Assembly: GCA_028280305.1 (NCBI GenBank)
Contig: JANQMC010000024.1
Location: forward strand, 62,001-126,000
Direction: 5' to 3'
Source: Pelagibius sp.
GTDB lineage: Bacteria > Pseudomonadota > Alphaproteobacteria > Kiloniellales > Kiloniellaceae
Length of the DNA: 64,000 bases
A program made the position numbers and the translations under genes. Position 1 is the stretch's first letter, and the number at the start of each line of letters is the position of its first letter. Under the pieces are notes generated by a model that was given only the letters and a program-made list of their open reading frames with translations, did not search any database and was not told where the DNA came from. Of the stretch, positions 1-7,888 are shown piece by piece.

Positions 1-104
1 GCGTCGCGCTGGGGCTCCGCCGTCTCAGCGGCCGCTTCCGGGGTCACGCCGGTTGCTTCGGCCAGATCGCCCAGATCACTCAGGGTTTGAGTCTCATCGG
101 CCAT
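1..104 (-). CDS. rpsI: 30S ribosomal protein S9, N-terminal fragment (cut by window edge)
   Basis: Only the first 34 or so codons are present. They read MADETQTLSDLGDLAEATG and continue into an acidic, alanine-rich stretch, matching the acidic N-terminal extension of alphaproteobacterial S9. The conserved S9 core lies beyond the edge. The ATG follows the rplM stop codon by two bases, the usual rplM-rpsI order, so the two are surely co-transcribed. The call rests on this context as much as on the short peptide. Confidence 0.8.
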   Translation of the reverse strand, partial: MADETQTLSDLGDLAEATGVTPEAAAETAEPQRD

Positions 105-106
105 GC

Positions 107-571
107 TTACTGGCTCCTCTTGTTCTTCGCATTCATCGCCGCGAGATCGAGCGTCTCGGGCTGCTGAGCCTCATGGGGATGCTCACCGCCGACGTAAACC
201 TTCAGGTTCCGCATCTGCTGCCGGCCAAGGCTGTTGCGCGTGATCATGCGCTCCACCGCCTTGATCACCACCCGCTCCGGATGGTCGCCATCCAGAACCT
301 GGCCCGCGGTGCGCTGCTTGATGCCGCCCGGATGGCCGGTGTGCCAGTAGTAGATCTTGTCGGTCGTCTTCTTGCCGGTCAGCTTGACCTTCTCGGCATT
401 GATGATGATGACGTTGTCGCCGCAGTCCATGTGCGGCGTGAAGCTCGGCTTGTGCTTGCCGCGCAGGATCTTGGCCACCTGCGAGGCCAAACGGCCGAGG
501 ACGAGCCCATCGGCATCGATCAGAAACCACTTCTTCTCGATATCCGACGGTGTGGCGGAAAAGGTTTTCAT
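107..571 (-). CDS. rplM: 50S ribosomal protein L13
   Basis: This is a 154-residue L13, an early-assembling large-subunit protein that binds 23S rRNA. The family core is plain: [16 protein letters not shown] near the N-terminus, [15 protein letters not shown] around residues 40-55, and [10 protein letters not shown] followed by the R-rich helix to [11 protein letters not shown] start at [10 protein letters not shown] rather than an in-frame codon four residues upstream, because that is where family members begin. The gene leads the rplM-rpsI operon, whose promoter should lie in the 216 bases to its 5' side. Confidence 0.97.
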   Translation of the reverse strand: MKTFSATPSDIEKKWFLIDADGLVLGRLASQVAKILRGKHKPSFTPHMDCGDNVIIINAEKVKLTGKKTTDKIYYWHTGHPGGIKQRTAGQVLDGDHPERVVIKAVERMITRNSLGRQQMRNLKVYVGGEHPHEAQQPETLDLAAMNAKNKRSQ

Positions 572-614
572 CGTGCCAATCACTGTCCGAATGAATAGGA
601 GATGGAGCGTCGGC

Positions 615-717
615 CCGGGCCGGCTCCGAAGGCCGGTTTTTATGAGGCGGGAGGTGTTCTGTCAATCGCAAAAAGCGCCGTTGTGCGAATAGGTTAGATT
701 TACGGTATTATAATACC
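615..717 (-). promoter_or_regulatory. Putative rplM-rpsI promoter/leader with hairpin and palindrome
   Basis: Two structures stand out upstream of rplM. Positions 620-636 form a CCGGC/GCCGG stem whose minus-strand loop contains a UUCG-like turn, so it would be a leader hairpin of the L13 mRNA. Positions 704-717 are a perfect 14-base palindrome, GGTATTATAATACC, containing TATAAT on the minus strand and so a possible -10 box. I see no convincing -35. The assignment is an inference from position and symmetry. Confidence 0.35.
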
Positions 718-787
718 TCACTGATAACTCATTCACAAAGAAAGAGAATTCTTAACCACCCCGCGCACCCCTGCAAAGCCCCAGGAA

Positions 788-1225
788 TCAGCCCTTTGGC
801 GGGATCGAATAGGTCGCGGTAACGTGGGAAATCGGTGCTTCCTGGCCTCCGGAGGTCAGAAAGACCTCCCCGACCGCCAGACGTTTGCCCAGCTTGATGA
901 GCCGGCAGTCGGCCTGGATATCGCCGGGCAGCGGCTTGTGCAGAAAATTGATCGAAAGACTGGTGGTCACCGCCAGGGGTACGTTACCGATGGCCCCGAG
1001 GACGGCGGCATAGACCGCGAAATCGCCCAGCGCCATCTGCGCGGGCCCGGAGACGGTACCGCCGGGGCGCACATGGTCCGCACTGGCGGGCAGCCGCGCC
1101 CTTGCCGTGCCGTAGCCGATTTCCTCGGTGACGAAGCCGTATATCTTCTGAAAAGGGGCCGACTCGTCGAGGAGCCGATTGAACTCCTCCAGGGTGATGC
1201 GGGGGGCCTGGCTTGAGTAGTCCAT
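788..1225 (-). CDS. PaaI-type hotdog-fold acyl-CoA thioesterase
   Basis: The 145-residue protein has the PaaI/thioesterase-superfamily pattern: an N-terminal helix, then HVRPGGTVSGPAQMALGDFAVY around residues 51-72. There the GG.VSGP turn and the following acidic residue form the usual active site. The hydrophobic strand AVTTSLSINFLHKPLPGD follows. It should hydrolyse a small or aromatic acyl-CoA; the substrate cannot be read. I start at MDYSSQ because a GGAAG ribosome site precedes it. A longer in-frame version would translate into the palindromic repeat upstream. It stands alone between rplM and the repeats. Confidence 0.8.
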   Translation of the reverse strand: MDYSSQAPRITLEEFNRLLDESAPFQKIYGFVTEEIGYGTARARLPASADHVRPGGTVSGPAQMALGDFAVYAAVLGAIGNVPLAVTTSLSINFLHKPLPGDIQADCRLIKLGKRLAVGEVFLTSGGQEAPISHVTATYSIPPKG

Positions 1226-1262
1226 CTGGATGACGTCTTCCTTCTTGGATATCCTGTCCTGG

Positions 1263-1320
1263 ATCGGATCATGTTTTGACGGAACCACTTCGTGGTTGCG
1301 TCAAAACATGTGAATCCGAT
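1263..1320. repeat. Long imperfect inverted repeat A (58 bp)
   Basis: The arms run inward from ATCGGAT (1263-1269) and ATCCGAT (1314-1320). They continue as CATGTTTTGACG (1270-1281) against CGTCAAAACATG (1299-1310), then AACCAC (1283-1288) against GTGGTT (1292-1297) around a 3-base loop. Only one base pair and a 3-base bulge break the stem. There is no T-run, so it is not a standard terminator. It lies 38 bases upstream of the thioesterase start, next to repeat B. Confidence 0.8.
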
Positions 1321-1333
1321 CGGCATCAAATAG

Positions 1334-1398
1334 TTAGAGCAGATTCACCGGGTTGGATGAATCGCTCACGCGATTCATCCAACCCGGATCTGCTCTAA
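1334..1398. repeat. Long inverted repeat B bounded by TTAGAGCA/TGCTCTAA (65 bp)
   Basis: TTAGAGCAGAT at 1334 is mirrored by ATCTGCTCTAA ending at 1398. The inner arms CCGGGTTGGATGAATCG (1348-1364) and CGATTCATCCAACCCGG (1371-1387) pair perfectly around a CTCACG loop. The structure resembles the short palindromic interspersed elements of many alphaproteobacterial genomes. It sits between the thioesterase and the crotonase-like gene, 13 bases from repeat A. Copy number elsewhere cannot be judged from this window. Confidence 0.8.
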
Positions 1399-1478
1399 GA
1401 GAACTCTAATACCGCTTGATAACACACCTGCGAAAGCGCCAAAGTCTCCCCGCTTTCCAGAACCCGCGAGAGGTCCCC

Positions 1479-2285
1479 ATGCCAGCCGAAGCCGCACCAG
1501 CGAGCGAGCCCCCTCTTCTCCTTCGTTCCGACAGTGGCGGGATCGCCCGCCTGACCATGAACCGACCCCGGCAGTACAATGCTCTGTCCATGGCCTTGAT
1601 GACCGAACTGCAGGCCACTCTCGACGAGATCGCCGAAGACTCCTCCGTTCGCGCGGTGATCATCGAAGGTGCCGGCAAAGGCTTCTGCGCGGGCCATGAC
1701 CTGAAGGAGCTGCGCGCGCAAAGCGGCGACCGGGCCTTCTATCAATCCGTCTTCAAACAGTGCAGCAAGCTCATGATCAGGCTGACCAACCTGCCGCAGC
1801 CGGTCATCGCCAAGGTGCATGGCATCGCCACGGCTGCGGGCTGCCAGATGGTGGCGACTTGTGATCTGGCGGTTGCCGATGCGGCGTCGCACTTCGGCAC
1901 CCCAGGGGTCAATATCGGCCTGTTCTGCTCAACGCCGATGGTCGCGCTGTCCCGCGCCGTCCCGCGCAAACAGGCCATGGAGATGCTGTTGACCGGCGAG
2001 ATGATCGATGCCGAGACCGCCGTCGGTCTGGGCCTGATCAACCGGGCCGTCGCGGCGAGCGACCTGGAGAGCGAAACAGAGCGCCTGGCCGCGAAAGTGG
2101 TCGCCAAGTCCCCGCTGACCGTGAAGATCGGCAAGGAAGCCTTCTACCGACAGGTCGAGTACGGCCTGGTGGAGGCCTATGCCTACACAAGCGAGGTCAT
2201 GACCACCAACATGCTGGCGCGCGATGCCGAAGAGGGGATCGATGCCTTTATCGAGAAGCGCCGGCCCGAGTGGCAAGGCCGCTAG
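1479..2285 (+). CDS. Crotonase-fold protein, ECHDC3-like (annotated-type enoyl-CoA hydratase)
   Basis: The 268-residue protein has the crotonase fold: NRPRQYNALS near residue 30, the oxyanion segment GFCAGHDLKEL around 68-78, and HGIATAAGCQMVATCDLAVA near 115-135. The pattern matches the ECHDC3 branch. The two catalytic glutamates of true hydratases (in GGGCE and in P-E-I) read Gln and Gly here, so hydration of enoyl-CoA is doubtful. The fold and CoA binding look intact. Start: ATG preceded by GCGAGAGG. It is followed after 51 bases by the MscS gene on the same strand, possibly one transcript. Confidence 0.8.
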   Translation: MPAEAAPASEPPLLLRSDSGGIARLTMNRPRQYNALSMALMTELQATLDEIAEDSSVRAVIIEGAGKGFCAGHDLKELRAQSGDRAFYQSVFKQCSKLMIRLTNLPQPVIAKVHGIATAAGCQMVATCDLAVADAASHFGTPGVNIGLFCSTPMVALSRAVPRKQAMEMLLTGEMIDAETAVGLGLINRAVAASDLESETERLAAKVVAKSPLTVKIGKEAFYRQVEYGLVEAYAYTSEVMTTNMLARDAEEGIDAFIEKRRPEWQGR

Positions 2286-2336
2286 ATAGCCGCCCGCCCC
2301 CCTTCAGTCAGTCAACGTTAGAAAGCCTTTCGCCCT

Positions 2337-3509
2337 ATGCAGCAGTTGCAAGAGTTCTGGGCCCTGGTCCTGGATGTCTGGAACCAGGGATTCCTTGGGA
2401 TCGAAATCAGCCGCCTGCTGGGCGCGCTGGGCATCTTCCTGCTCTTCCTGATTTTCCGCCGTCTCTTCACGAAGTTCGTTCTGGCCCGCCTGAAGCGGCT
2501 CGCCAAGCGAACCGACGGGCAGTTCGACGACGAACTGATCGCCGCCCTGGAGCAACCGGTCCGTTTCATCCCCGTGGTTATGGGCGCCTTCTTTGCGGCG
2601 GAGTATCTGGGGCCCGAAGGTACATTCGAGCTGATCGTCGACAACATCCTGCGCTCGCTTGTGGTGCTGGCGATCTTCTGGGGCTTCTTCAACGCAGTCG
2701 GCCCTCTCTCCTTCCTGTTCAGCCGGTTGGAGCGCATCTTTACCCGACCGATGATCGAATGGCTGGTGAAGGCCATCAAGATCGGCATTGTCTTCATCGG
2801 GGTTGCCACGGTCCTGGAGATCTGGGGCATCGAGGTCGGACCGATCATCGCCGGCCTTGGCCTGTTCGGCGTTGCCGTCGCGCTTGGGGCCCAGGATCTT
2901 TTCAAGAACCTGATCGCCGGCATTCTGGTCCTCGCGGAAAAGCGCTTTCATCCGGGTGACTGGATCCGGGTCGACGGCGTGGTCGAGGGCACCGTGGAGA
3001 CCATCGGGTTTCGCTCGACCCGCGTGCGGCGCTTCGACAAGGCCCCGGTCTTCGTTCCCAATGCCAAGCTCTCAGACAACGCCGTCACCAACTTCAGCGC
3101 CATGACCCATCGGCGCATCTATTGGAAAATCGGCGTCGAGTATCGAACCACGGTTCCCCAACTGCGCGAGATCCGCGACGGCATCGAGAGCTATGTTCTG
3201 GACAACGATGATTTTGCGCCGCCCAACGAAGCCTCGACCTTCGTACGCATCGACAGCTTCAACGACTCTTCCATCGACATCATGCTCTACTGCTTTACCA
3301 AGACCACCAACTGGGGCGAGTGGCTGGAGATCAAGGAGAAGCTGGCCTACCACATCATGGAAGTGGTCGAGGGCGCAGGCAGCGGCTTCGCCTTCCCCAG
3401 CCAGTCGCTCTATATCGAAAGCCTGCCCGACGACCGGCCCGAGACTTTCGTGCCGCCCACAGAGAGCCGAAGCGGCCAGGACCCGATCCCAGATAGAGCT
3501 TCAGACTGA
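2337..3509 (+). CDS. MscS-family mechanosensitive ion channel
   Basis: The 390-residue inner-membrane protein has about four or five transmembrane segments, among them residues 28-45, 103-123 and 143-160. The last is the glycine/alanine-rich pore helix PIIAGLGLFGVAVALGAQDLFKN (about 169-191), the MscS signature. A cytoplasmic beta domain follows (PGDWIRVDG, then FVPNAKLSDNAVTNFS) and a soluble C-terminal region to residue 390. It should release solutes on osmotic downshift. It is longer than E. coli MscS (286) because of an extra N-terminal membrane region. Three bases separate it from the next gene, implying co-transcription. Confidence 0.9.
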   Translation: MQQLQEFWALVLDVWNQGFLGIEISRLLGALGIFLLFLIFRRLFTKFVLARLKRLAKRTDGQFDDELIAALEQPVRFIPVVMGAFFAAEYLGPEGTFELIVDNILRSLVVLAIFWGFFNAVGPLSFLFSRLERIFTRPMIEWLVKAIKIGIVFIGVATVLEIWGIEVGPIIAGLGLFGVAVALGAQDLFKNLIAGILVLAEKRFHPGDWIRVDGVVEGTVETIGFRSTRVRRFDKAPVFVPNAKLSDNAVTNFSAMTHRRIYWKIGVEYRTTVPQLREIRDGIESYVLDNDDFAPPNEASTFVRIDSFNDSSIDIMLYCFTKTTNWGEWLEIKEKLAYHIMEVVEGAGSGFAFPSQSLYIESLPDDRPETFVPPTESRSGQDPIPDRASD

Positions 3510-3512
3510 GCC

Positions 3513-4016
3513 ATGACCCACAGTCTCGCCTACACCAACAAAGAGCTGCTCGCCATCCTGCAGGAAACCAAGACCATCGCCATGGTCGGGGCCTCTCCGA
3601 AATGGAACCGGCCCAGCTTCTTTGCGATGAAGTATCTGCAAGAAAAGGGCTACCGGGTGATTCCGATCAATCCCGGGGTGGCAGGCAAGGAGATCCTGGG
3701 CGAGAAGGTCTACGCCTCCCTCGCCGAAATCCCCGGGAAGTTCGAGATGGTCGACATCTTCCGAAACTCCGCGGCGGCCGGCCCCATCACCGAAGAGGCA
3801 ATCGCCGTCGCTGTGGACAAGGGTATCAAGGTGATCTGGATGCAACTCGGCGTGATCAATCATGAAGCCGCCGAGAAAGCCGAGGCTGCCGGCCTGACCG
3901 TGGTCATGGACCGCTGCCCCAAGATCGAGTTCGGCCGCCTCAATGCCGAACTGTCCTGGGGCGGCTTCAACTCCGGCATCATCTCCGCAAAGCGCCGCAG
4001 GGTCCGCCTCTCATGA
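3513..4016 (+). CDS. CoA-binding (YccU-like) Rossmann-fold protein
   Basis: The 167-residue protein is a single CoA_binding domain: IAMVGASPKWNRPSFFAMKYL near residues 22-42, then YRVIPINPGVAGKEILGEKVYASLAEIP, and VIWMQLGVINHEAAEKAEAAGLTVVMDRCPKIE near the C-terminus. The family binds CoA or its thioesters in the manner of succinyl-CoA synthetase alpha, but has no established reaction. It starts 3 bases after the channel gene and ends 13 bases before an O-acetylhomoserine sulfhydrylase, so a link to thioester or sulfur metabolism is likely but inferred. Confidence 0.85.
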   Translation: MTHSLAYTNKELLAILQETKTIAMVGASPKWNRPSFFAMKYLQEKGYRVIPINPGVAGKEILGEKVYASLAEIPGKFEMVDIFRNSAAAGPITEEAIAVAVDKGIKVIWMQLGVINHEAAEKAEAAGLTVVMDRCPKIEFGRLNAELSWGGFNSGIISAKRRRVRLS

Positions 4017-4029
4017 GAAAGAGTCCGGC

Positions 4030-5319
4030 ATGAAAAAGACCAAGACACCGGGTTTCGAGACACGAATGATCCACGCTGGCACCCAGCCGGAACCGGTGAC
4101 CGGCGCCCGGCAGACGCCGATCTTCCAGAACACCTCCTACGTCTTCCATGACGCCGACCACGCTGCCTCGCTATTTAATCTCCAAACTTTCGGCTTCATC
4201 TATTCGCGCCTGACCAACCCGACCGTCGCGGCTCTGGAAGAACGCCTGGCGAGCCTGGAGGGCGGACGCGGGGCGACCTGCTGTGCCTCGGGACACGCAG
4301 CGCAGATCCTGGCGTTCTTTGCCATTATGGCACCGGGCGACCGCTTCGTCGCGTCGAACCGGCTTTACGGCGGCTCAATCACGCAGTTCGGCAAGACCTT
4401 CAAGAAGTTCGATTGGCAGGTCGACTTCGTCGACGTCGATAACCCTGAGAACGTCCGCAAGGCCATCGGCCCGAAGACCAAGGCGATATTTGTCGAGAGC
4501 CTCGCCAATCCCGGCGGCGTGGTGAGCGACCTTGAAGCCCTCTCGGCCATTGCCCAAGCGGCGGAGATTCCGCTGATCGTCGACAACACCATGGCGACGC
4601 CTTATCTCTGTCGTCCCTTCGAATGGGGCGCGGATCTGGTGGTGCACTCGACCACCAAATTCCTCTCGGGCAACGGAACGTCCGTCGGCGGTGCCGTTGT
4701 CGACTCAGGCCGTTTCGACTGGGCCAAGAGCGGGAAGTTCCCGGGCCTGGCCGAACCGGAACCGGCCTATCACGGGCTCAGTTTTTACGAGACCTTCGGA
4801 GACATGGCCTTCACCATGCAGGCCCACGCCGTCGGCCTGCGCGACCTCGGCGCAACCATGGCACCGATGAACGCGTTCCAGACACTGCTCGGTACAGAAA
4901 CGCTCAGCCTGCGCATGGAGCGTCACTGTGCCAATGCGAAAACCGTTGCCGAGTTTCTGGAGAACCACGAAGCGGTGGACTGGGTTTCCTGCGCTGCCTT
5001 GCCGGCCAGCCCCTATCACGATCTCGGCCTGAAGTATCTGCCGTTGGGTGCGGGCTCTGTCTTTACCTTCGGGGTCAAGGGCGGTTACGAAGCCGGTGTG
5101 AAGGTGGTCGAGAGCTGCGAGCTTTTCTCGCATCTTGCGAACATCGGCGACAGCCGCTCCCTCATCCTGCATCCGGCATCGACCACCCACCGCCAGCTAA
5201 CCGAAGAACAGCGCGAAGCCGCCGGTGCCGGCCCAGCGGTGGTGCGCCTCTCGATTGGCCTGGAGACGGTGGAAGACCTCATCGACGACCTTGGCAAGGC
5301 GCTCGCGGCCACCGTCTAG
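4030..5319 (+). CDS. O-acetylhomoserine aminocarboxypropyltransferase (paralogue 1)
   Basis: This 429-residue enzyme belongs to the Cys/Met-metabolism PLP family. The Schiff-base lysine is K210 in VVHSTTKFLSGNG, and the phosphate-binding SGHAAQ lies near residue 87. Length and the TRMIHAGTQPEPVTGARQTPI opening fit O-acetylhomoserine sulfhydrylases, which make homocysteine or methionine from sulfide or methanethiol, rather than 390-residue cystathionine enzymes. It sits in a run with the CoA-binding protein. No riboswitch precedes it, unlike the second copy at 35679. The start ATG follows GAAAGAGTCCGGC. Confidence 0.88.
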   Translation: MKKTKTPGFETRMIHAGTQPEPVTGARQTPIFQNTSYVFHDADHAASLFNLQTFGFIYSRLTNPTVAALEERLASLEGGRGATCCASGHAAQILAFFAIMAPGDRFVASNRLYGGSITQFGKTFKKFDWQVDFVDVDNPENVRKAIGPKTKAIFVESLANPGGVVSDLEALSAIAQAAEIPLIVDNTMATPYLCRPFEWGADLVVHSTTKFLSGNGTSVGGAVVDSGRFDWAKSGKFPGLAEPEPAYHGLSFYETFGDMAFTMQAHAVGLRDLGATMAPMNAFQTLLGTETLSLRMERHCANAKTVAEFLENHEAVDWVSCAALPASPYHDLGLKYLPLGAGSVFTFGVKGGYEAGVKVVESCELFSHLANIGDSRSLILHPASTTHRQLTEEQREAAGAGPAVVRLSIGLETVEDLIDDLGKALAATV

Positions 5320-5440
5320 TTCGGCCAGGCCGGCTCGAACCGCCGTCTACAACTGCAGTCCAAAGGACCGCAGAAAGCGGCTTGGGATATCGTGAAGCAG
5401 AAGCTTGTGACGCGCTGTCCGAAGCGCGCCCGGGCCCGCG

Positions 5441-5842
5441 CTACTCCGCGCCGTAGCAGGCTACCTCGACAAGGTTGCCGTCGGGATCGCGGAAGTAGAC
5501 GGAGCGCATATCCCCCTGGGCACCTACGGTGGAAACTGGTCCGCGCTCGATGCCGATTCCCCAGCTGCGCAACCGCCTTGCCACCTCCTCTGTCGGCACC
5601 GAAGCGATAAGGCAGAAGTCGGCCGAGCCGGGTACCGGCACCGCCGCCTTGGGCTCGACCGGCGAGGGATTGGGATGAAGATTGATTTTCTGACTGCCGA
5701 AGTGCAGCGCTACCCTTCCTTCCCCGAAGTCCACGCGACGCATCCCGAAAACCGTTTCATAGAAGGCACAGGTCTCGTCAATGTCGCGGACGGTCAGCAC
5801 AAAGTGATCGAGGCGGTCGAGTTCCAAAGGTGTGGAAGTCAT
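5441..5842 (-). CDS. VOC (glyoxalase-fold) family protein
   Basis: A 133-residue vicinal-oxygen-chelate protein. Two beta-alpha-beta-beta-beta modules are visible: LDRLDHFVLTVRDIDETCAFYETVFGM at the start and FCLIASVPTEEVARRLRSWG in the second half, ending VYFRDPDGNLVEVACY. His13 and Glu in LVEVA are the probable metal ligands, with the His in ALHFGSQKINLH between them. It resembles the single-domain STM3117-like subgroup. Substrate is unknown. It converges on the sulfhydrylase gene across about 120 bases that show no clear terminator. Confidence 0.82.
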   Translation of the reverse strand: MTSTPLELDRLDHFVLTVRDIDETCAFYETVFGMRRVDFGEGRVALHFGSQKINLHPNPSPVEPKAAVPVPGSADFCLIASVPTEEVARRLRSWGIGIERGPVSTVGAQGDMRSVYFRDPDGNLVEVACYGAE

Positions 5843-5888
5843 AGACGGGTAACAACTCTCTTTAACAACAGGTACTGGTCAGAACGAA

Positions 5889-7088
5889 CTATTCGGCGGG
5901 GACCGCTACAACGGCCTGTGGCGGTTTGTTTGGCAGAAACAGGGCGACGAACGCTGCTGCGGCGGCGGCCAGCGCCAGGATCATGTAGAGCCAGACGTAC
6001 TCTCCGCTGCTGCCTTCGACCCAGGATGCGAGGAGGATCGCGGGGTTCGCGATCGAGAAGGCGAGCACGAACTTCACGCCATAAGCCAGGCTGCGGTGAC
6101 GCTGCGGTGTATAGCGGGCCAGCAGCATGTTCTCCGCGGGCAGCGCGGCGGCGCTCAAAAGCACCGTCAGGATCGCCAGGGCAATCAAGGGCGCCGACAC
6201 GGCGGTGGCGATAAAGGCCATGACCGGAATCTGAAAGACGAAGGCGCTGAGATAGATGAGCTTCAGCGAAAAACGATCCGCGAGCCAGCCGCCGACAAGC
6301 TGCATCACACCGCCGGCGGTATAGACCACCGCGACCAGCACACCGATGCCGAAGGCACCCTCCCCCGTCAGATCGCGCATGCGAAGATCGAACATCTTCG
6401 GCAGCGACGCCTGGGTGGCATGGAACATCAGGCCCATCACCGACATGGTCAGCAGCAGGATTGCAAAGACCTTGATCATGTCCTGGCGCGCCGGCGGCGG
6501 ATCACGTGCCTCTTCGGGCCCGCCTTCGGTGACCCATCCCCGGCGCAGCGCCACAACAAGGACGAGCCCGGTCACCAAACAGATGATACCAGGCAGGATG
6601 AAGGCGGCCCGCCAAGAGATGGCGTCGATGAGAAAACCCGCAATCAAGCCGGCGGAACCGACGCCCAGAGATCCGAAGATGCCGTTCACGGCCAGGGCCA
6701 TGCCACGCTTCTTGGCGTTGCGCACCAGCCAGGCGATGCCGACGGGATGATAGATCGAACTGAAAAGGCCGATTGCGGTCAATCCCAGCATCAGGGCGCT
6801 GGCAGAGTCGACAAGACCGCAGACGATGCCCGAGATCCCCAGGCCGATGAAATAGACGGCCATCATGCCGGAGGCGGACCAGCGGTCCCCCAACCAACCA
6901 GCCGGCAGCGCCGCCAGACCGACGAGAAGCGATCCGAGGGCCCAGAGCTTTATCAATTCGTGATTGGGAATGCCCCAGTCGATTTCCAGCGACAGGGCGA
7001 TGACGAAGTAGAACGCAGTGAAGAGGTGCATGTAGGCATGGCCTAAGCACGAAAAAGACAGCGCCAGTTGCGCTGATCCAGCCTTCAT
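5889..7088 (-). CDS. Major facilitator superfamily transporter
   Basis: A 399-residue, 12-helix MFS protein of the inner membrane. The loop 2-3 signature is recognisable as GWLGDRWSASGMMAVYF near residues 63-80, and the second half repeats it as GGWLADRFSLKLIYL. The length is normal. The substrate cannot be read; the fold suits a small-molecule exporter or organic-acid carrier. The start ATG has a GGAGAAG site immediately upstream. It lies between the VOC gene (minus) and a divergent small gene, with about 200 bases of 5' space that should hold its promoter. Confidence 0.85.
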   Translation of the reverse strand: MKAGSAQLALSFSCLGHAYMHLFTAFYFVIALSLEIDWGIPNHELIKLWALGSLLVGLAALPAGWLGDRWSASGMMAVYFIGLGISGIVCGLVDSASALMLGLTAIGLFSSIYHPVGIAWLVRNAKKRGMALAVNGIFGSLGVGSAGLIAGFLIDAISWRAAFILPGIICLVTGLVLVVALRRGWVTEGGPEEARDPPPARQDMIKVFAILLLTMSVMGLMFHATQASLPKMFDLRMRDLTGEGAFGIGVLVAVVYTAGGVMQLVGGWLADRFSLKLIYLSAFVFQIPVMAFIATAVSAPLIALAILTVLLSAAALPAENMLLARYTPQRHRSLAYGVKFVLAFSIANPAILLASWVEGSSGEYVWLYMILALAAAAAAFVALFLPNKPPQAVVAVPAE

Positions 7089-7286
7089 GGCTTCTCCCCG
7101 TCAACTCCTTGGAATGTCTGTATACACTGATAACTAATTCGGCAAGCAGGCGGCATGCAAGGCAGCTATGCGGCCCCAGACACAGCAATGCGATTAGACC
7201 GCTGCCCCTTTTGCGCCGCAATCGAACACGCCGGGGCCATGATCCCGCCTCTTCCTTGCCATCATGTCCCTGCAGGCTTCAAGGCG

Positions 7287-7487
7287 ATGAAAAAGCATGA
7301 GCCCAAGCCCGGCAAGGGCGGAAAGGATAAGATGATTGCAGGAAAAGAGGCTTGCCAAACCCCCACCGCACCTTTGGAAGGTGCACCGGGAAAGGGCGAC
7401 CCGAAGGCCGCGATCGACCTGGAAAGGCTGGTCTGGGACCCGGAATACCGCAAAGCGATGCGCCACCTGCTCCAGCGCAAAGACTAA
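7287..7487 (+). CDS. Small hypothetical protein
   Basis: A lysine/glycine-rich N-terminus (MKKHEPKPGKGGKDKM) leads to a better-ordered C-terminal helix, IDLERLVWDPEYRKAMRHLL. I recognise no family. The conserved-looking WDPEYR end is what persuades me it is real. The start is uncertain: the frame is open upstream to 7155. An internal ATG at 7332, with AAGG at 7322-7325, has the best ribosome site and would give a 51-residue product. Its stop codon overlaps the cutA stop on the other strand. Confidence 0.5.
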   Translation: MKKHEPKPGKGGKDKMIAGKEACQTPTAPLEGAPGKGDPKAAIDLERLVWDPEYRKAMRHLLQRKD

Positions 7488-7819
7488 TTTCCTAGCGACA
7501 GCGCCCCAGCGGTCTCCGCGTCGATCCAGTCGAGAAAGGCAGGATTGCCGCCGGTAAGGGGAATCGAGACGACACAGGGGCAGTCATAGCTGTGCAGTTT
7601 CGATACCGCCTCGGTCAGAGCCTGGACCAGGTGTTCCGGCGCCTTTAGCAGAAGCAGGGTCTCCTCCCCCTCCTGAACCTCGCCTTCCCACCAGAAAATC
7701 GGATGTATGGCCGGAATGATATTCGCGCAGGCGGCAAGGCGCGCCTTAACCATCGCGCGGCCTATCGTCCGCGCTTCCTCGACATCTGACGTCGTGACGT
7801 AGACCAGACAAGCAGCCAC
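7484..7819 (-). CDS. cutA: Divalent-cation tolerance protein CutA
   Basis: The 111-residue protein covers the whole CutA family: VYVTTSDVEEARTIGRAMVKARLAACANI at the N-terminus, then IHPIFWWEGEVQEGEETLLLLKA, and LHSYDCPCVVSIPLTGGNPAFLDWI at the end. CutA forms very stable ferredoxin-like trimers related to PII proteins. A role in copper tolerance was proposed, but its true job is unsettled. It starts with GTG and is transcribed toward the small gene above, the two stop codons overlapping. Confidence 0.92.
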   Translation of the reverse strand: MAACLVYVTTSDVEEARTIGRAMVKARLAACANIIPAIHPIFWWEGEVQEGEETLLLLKAPEHLVQALTEAVSKLHSYDCPCVVSIPLTGGNPAFLDWIDAETAGALSLGN

Positions 7820-7888
7820 GGCCCAGGCTCCCGATTCGCTTTCTCAGTCAAGCTAGCTTACCATAGAGGCTTAGCAGGGAGAGTGAGC

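Noticed and set aside
1263-1398. The two palindromes read as intrinsic terminators
   Set aside because: Neither has a T-run on either strand, and neither follows a gene end at the expected distance. They lie upstream of a minus-strand start.
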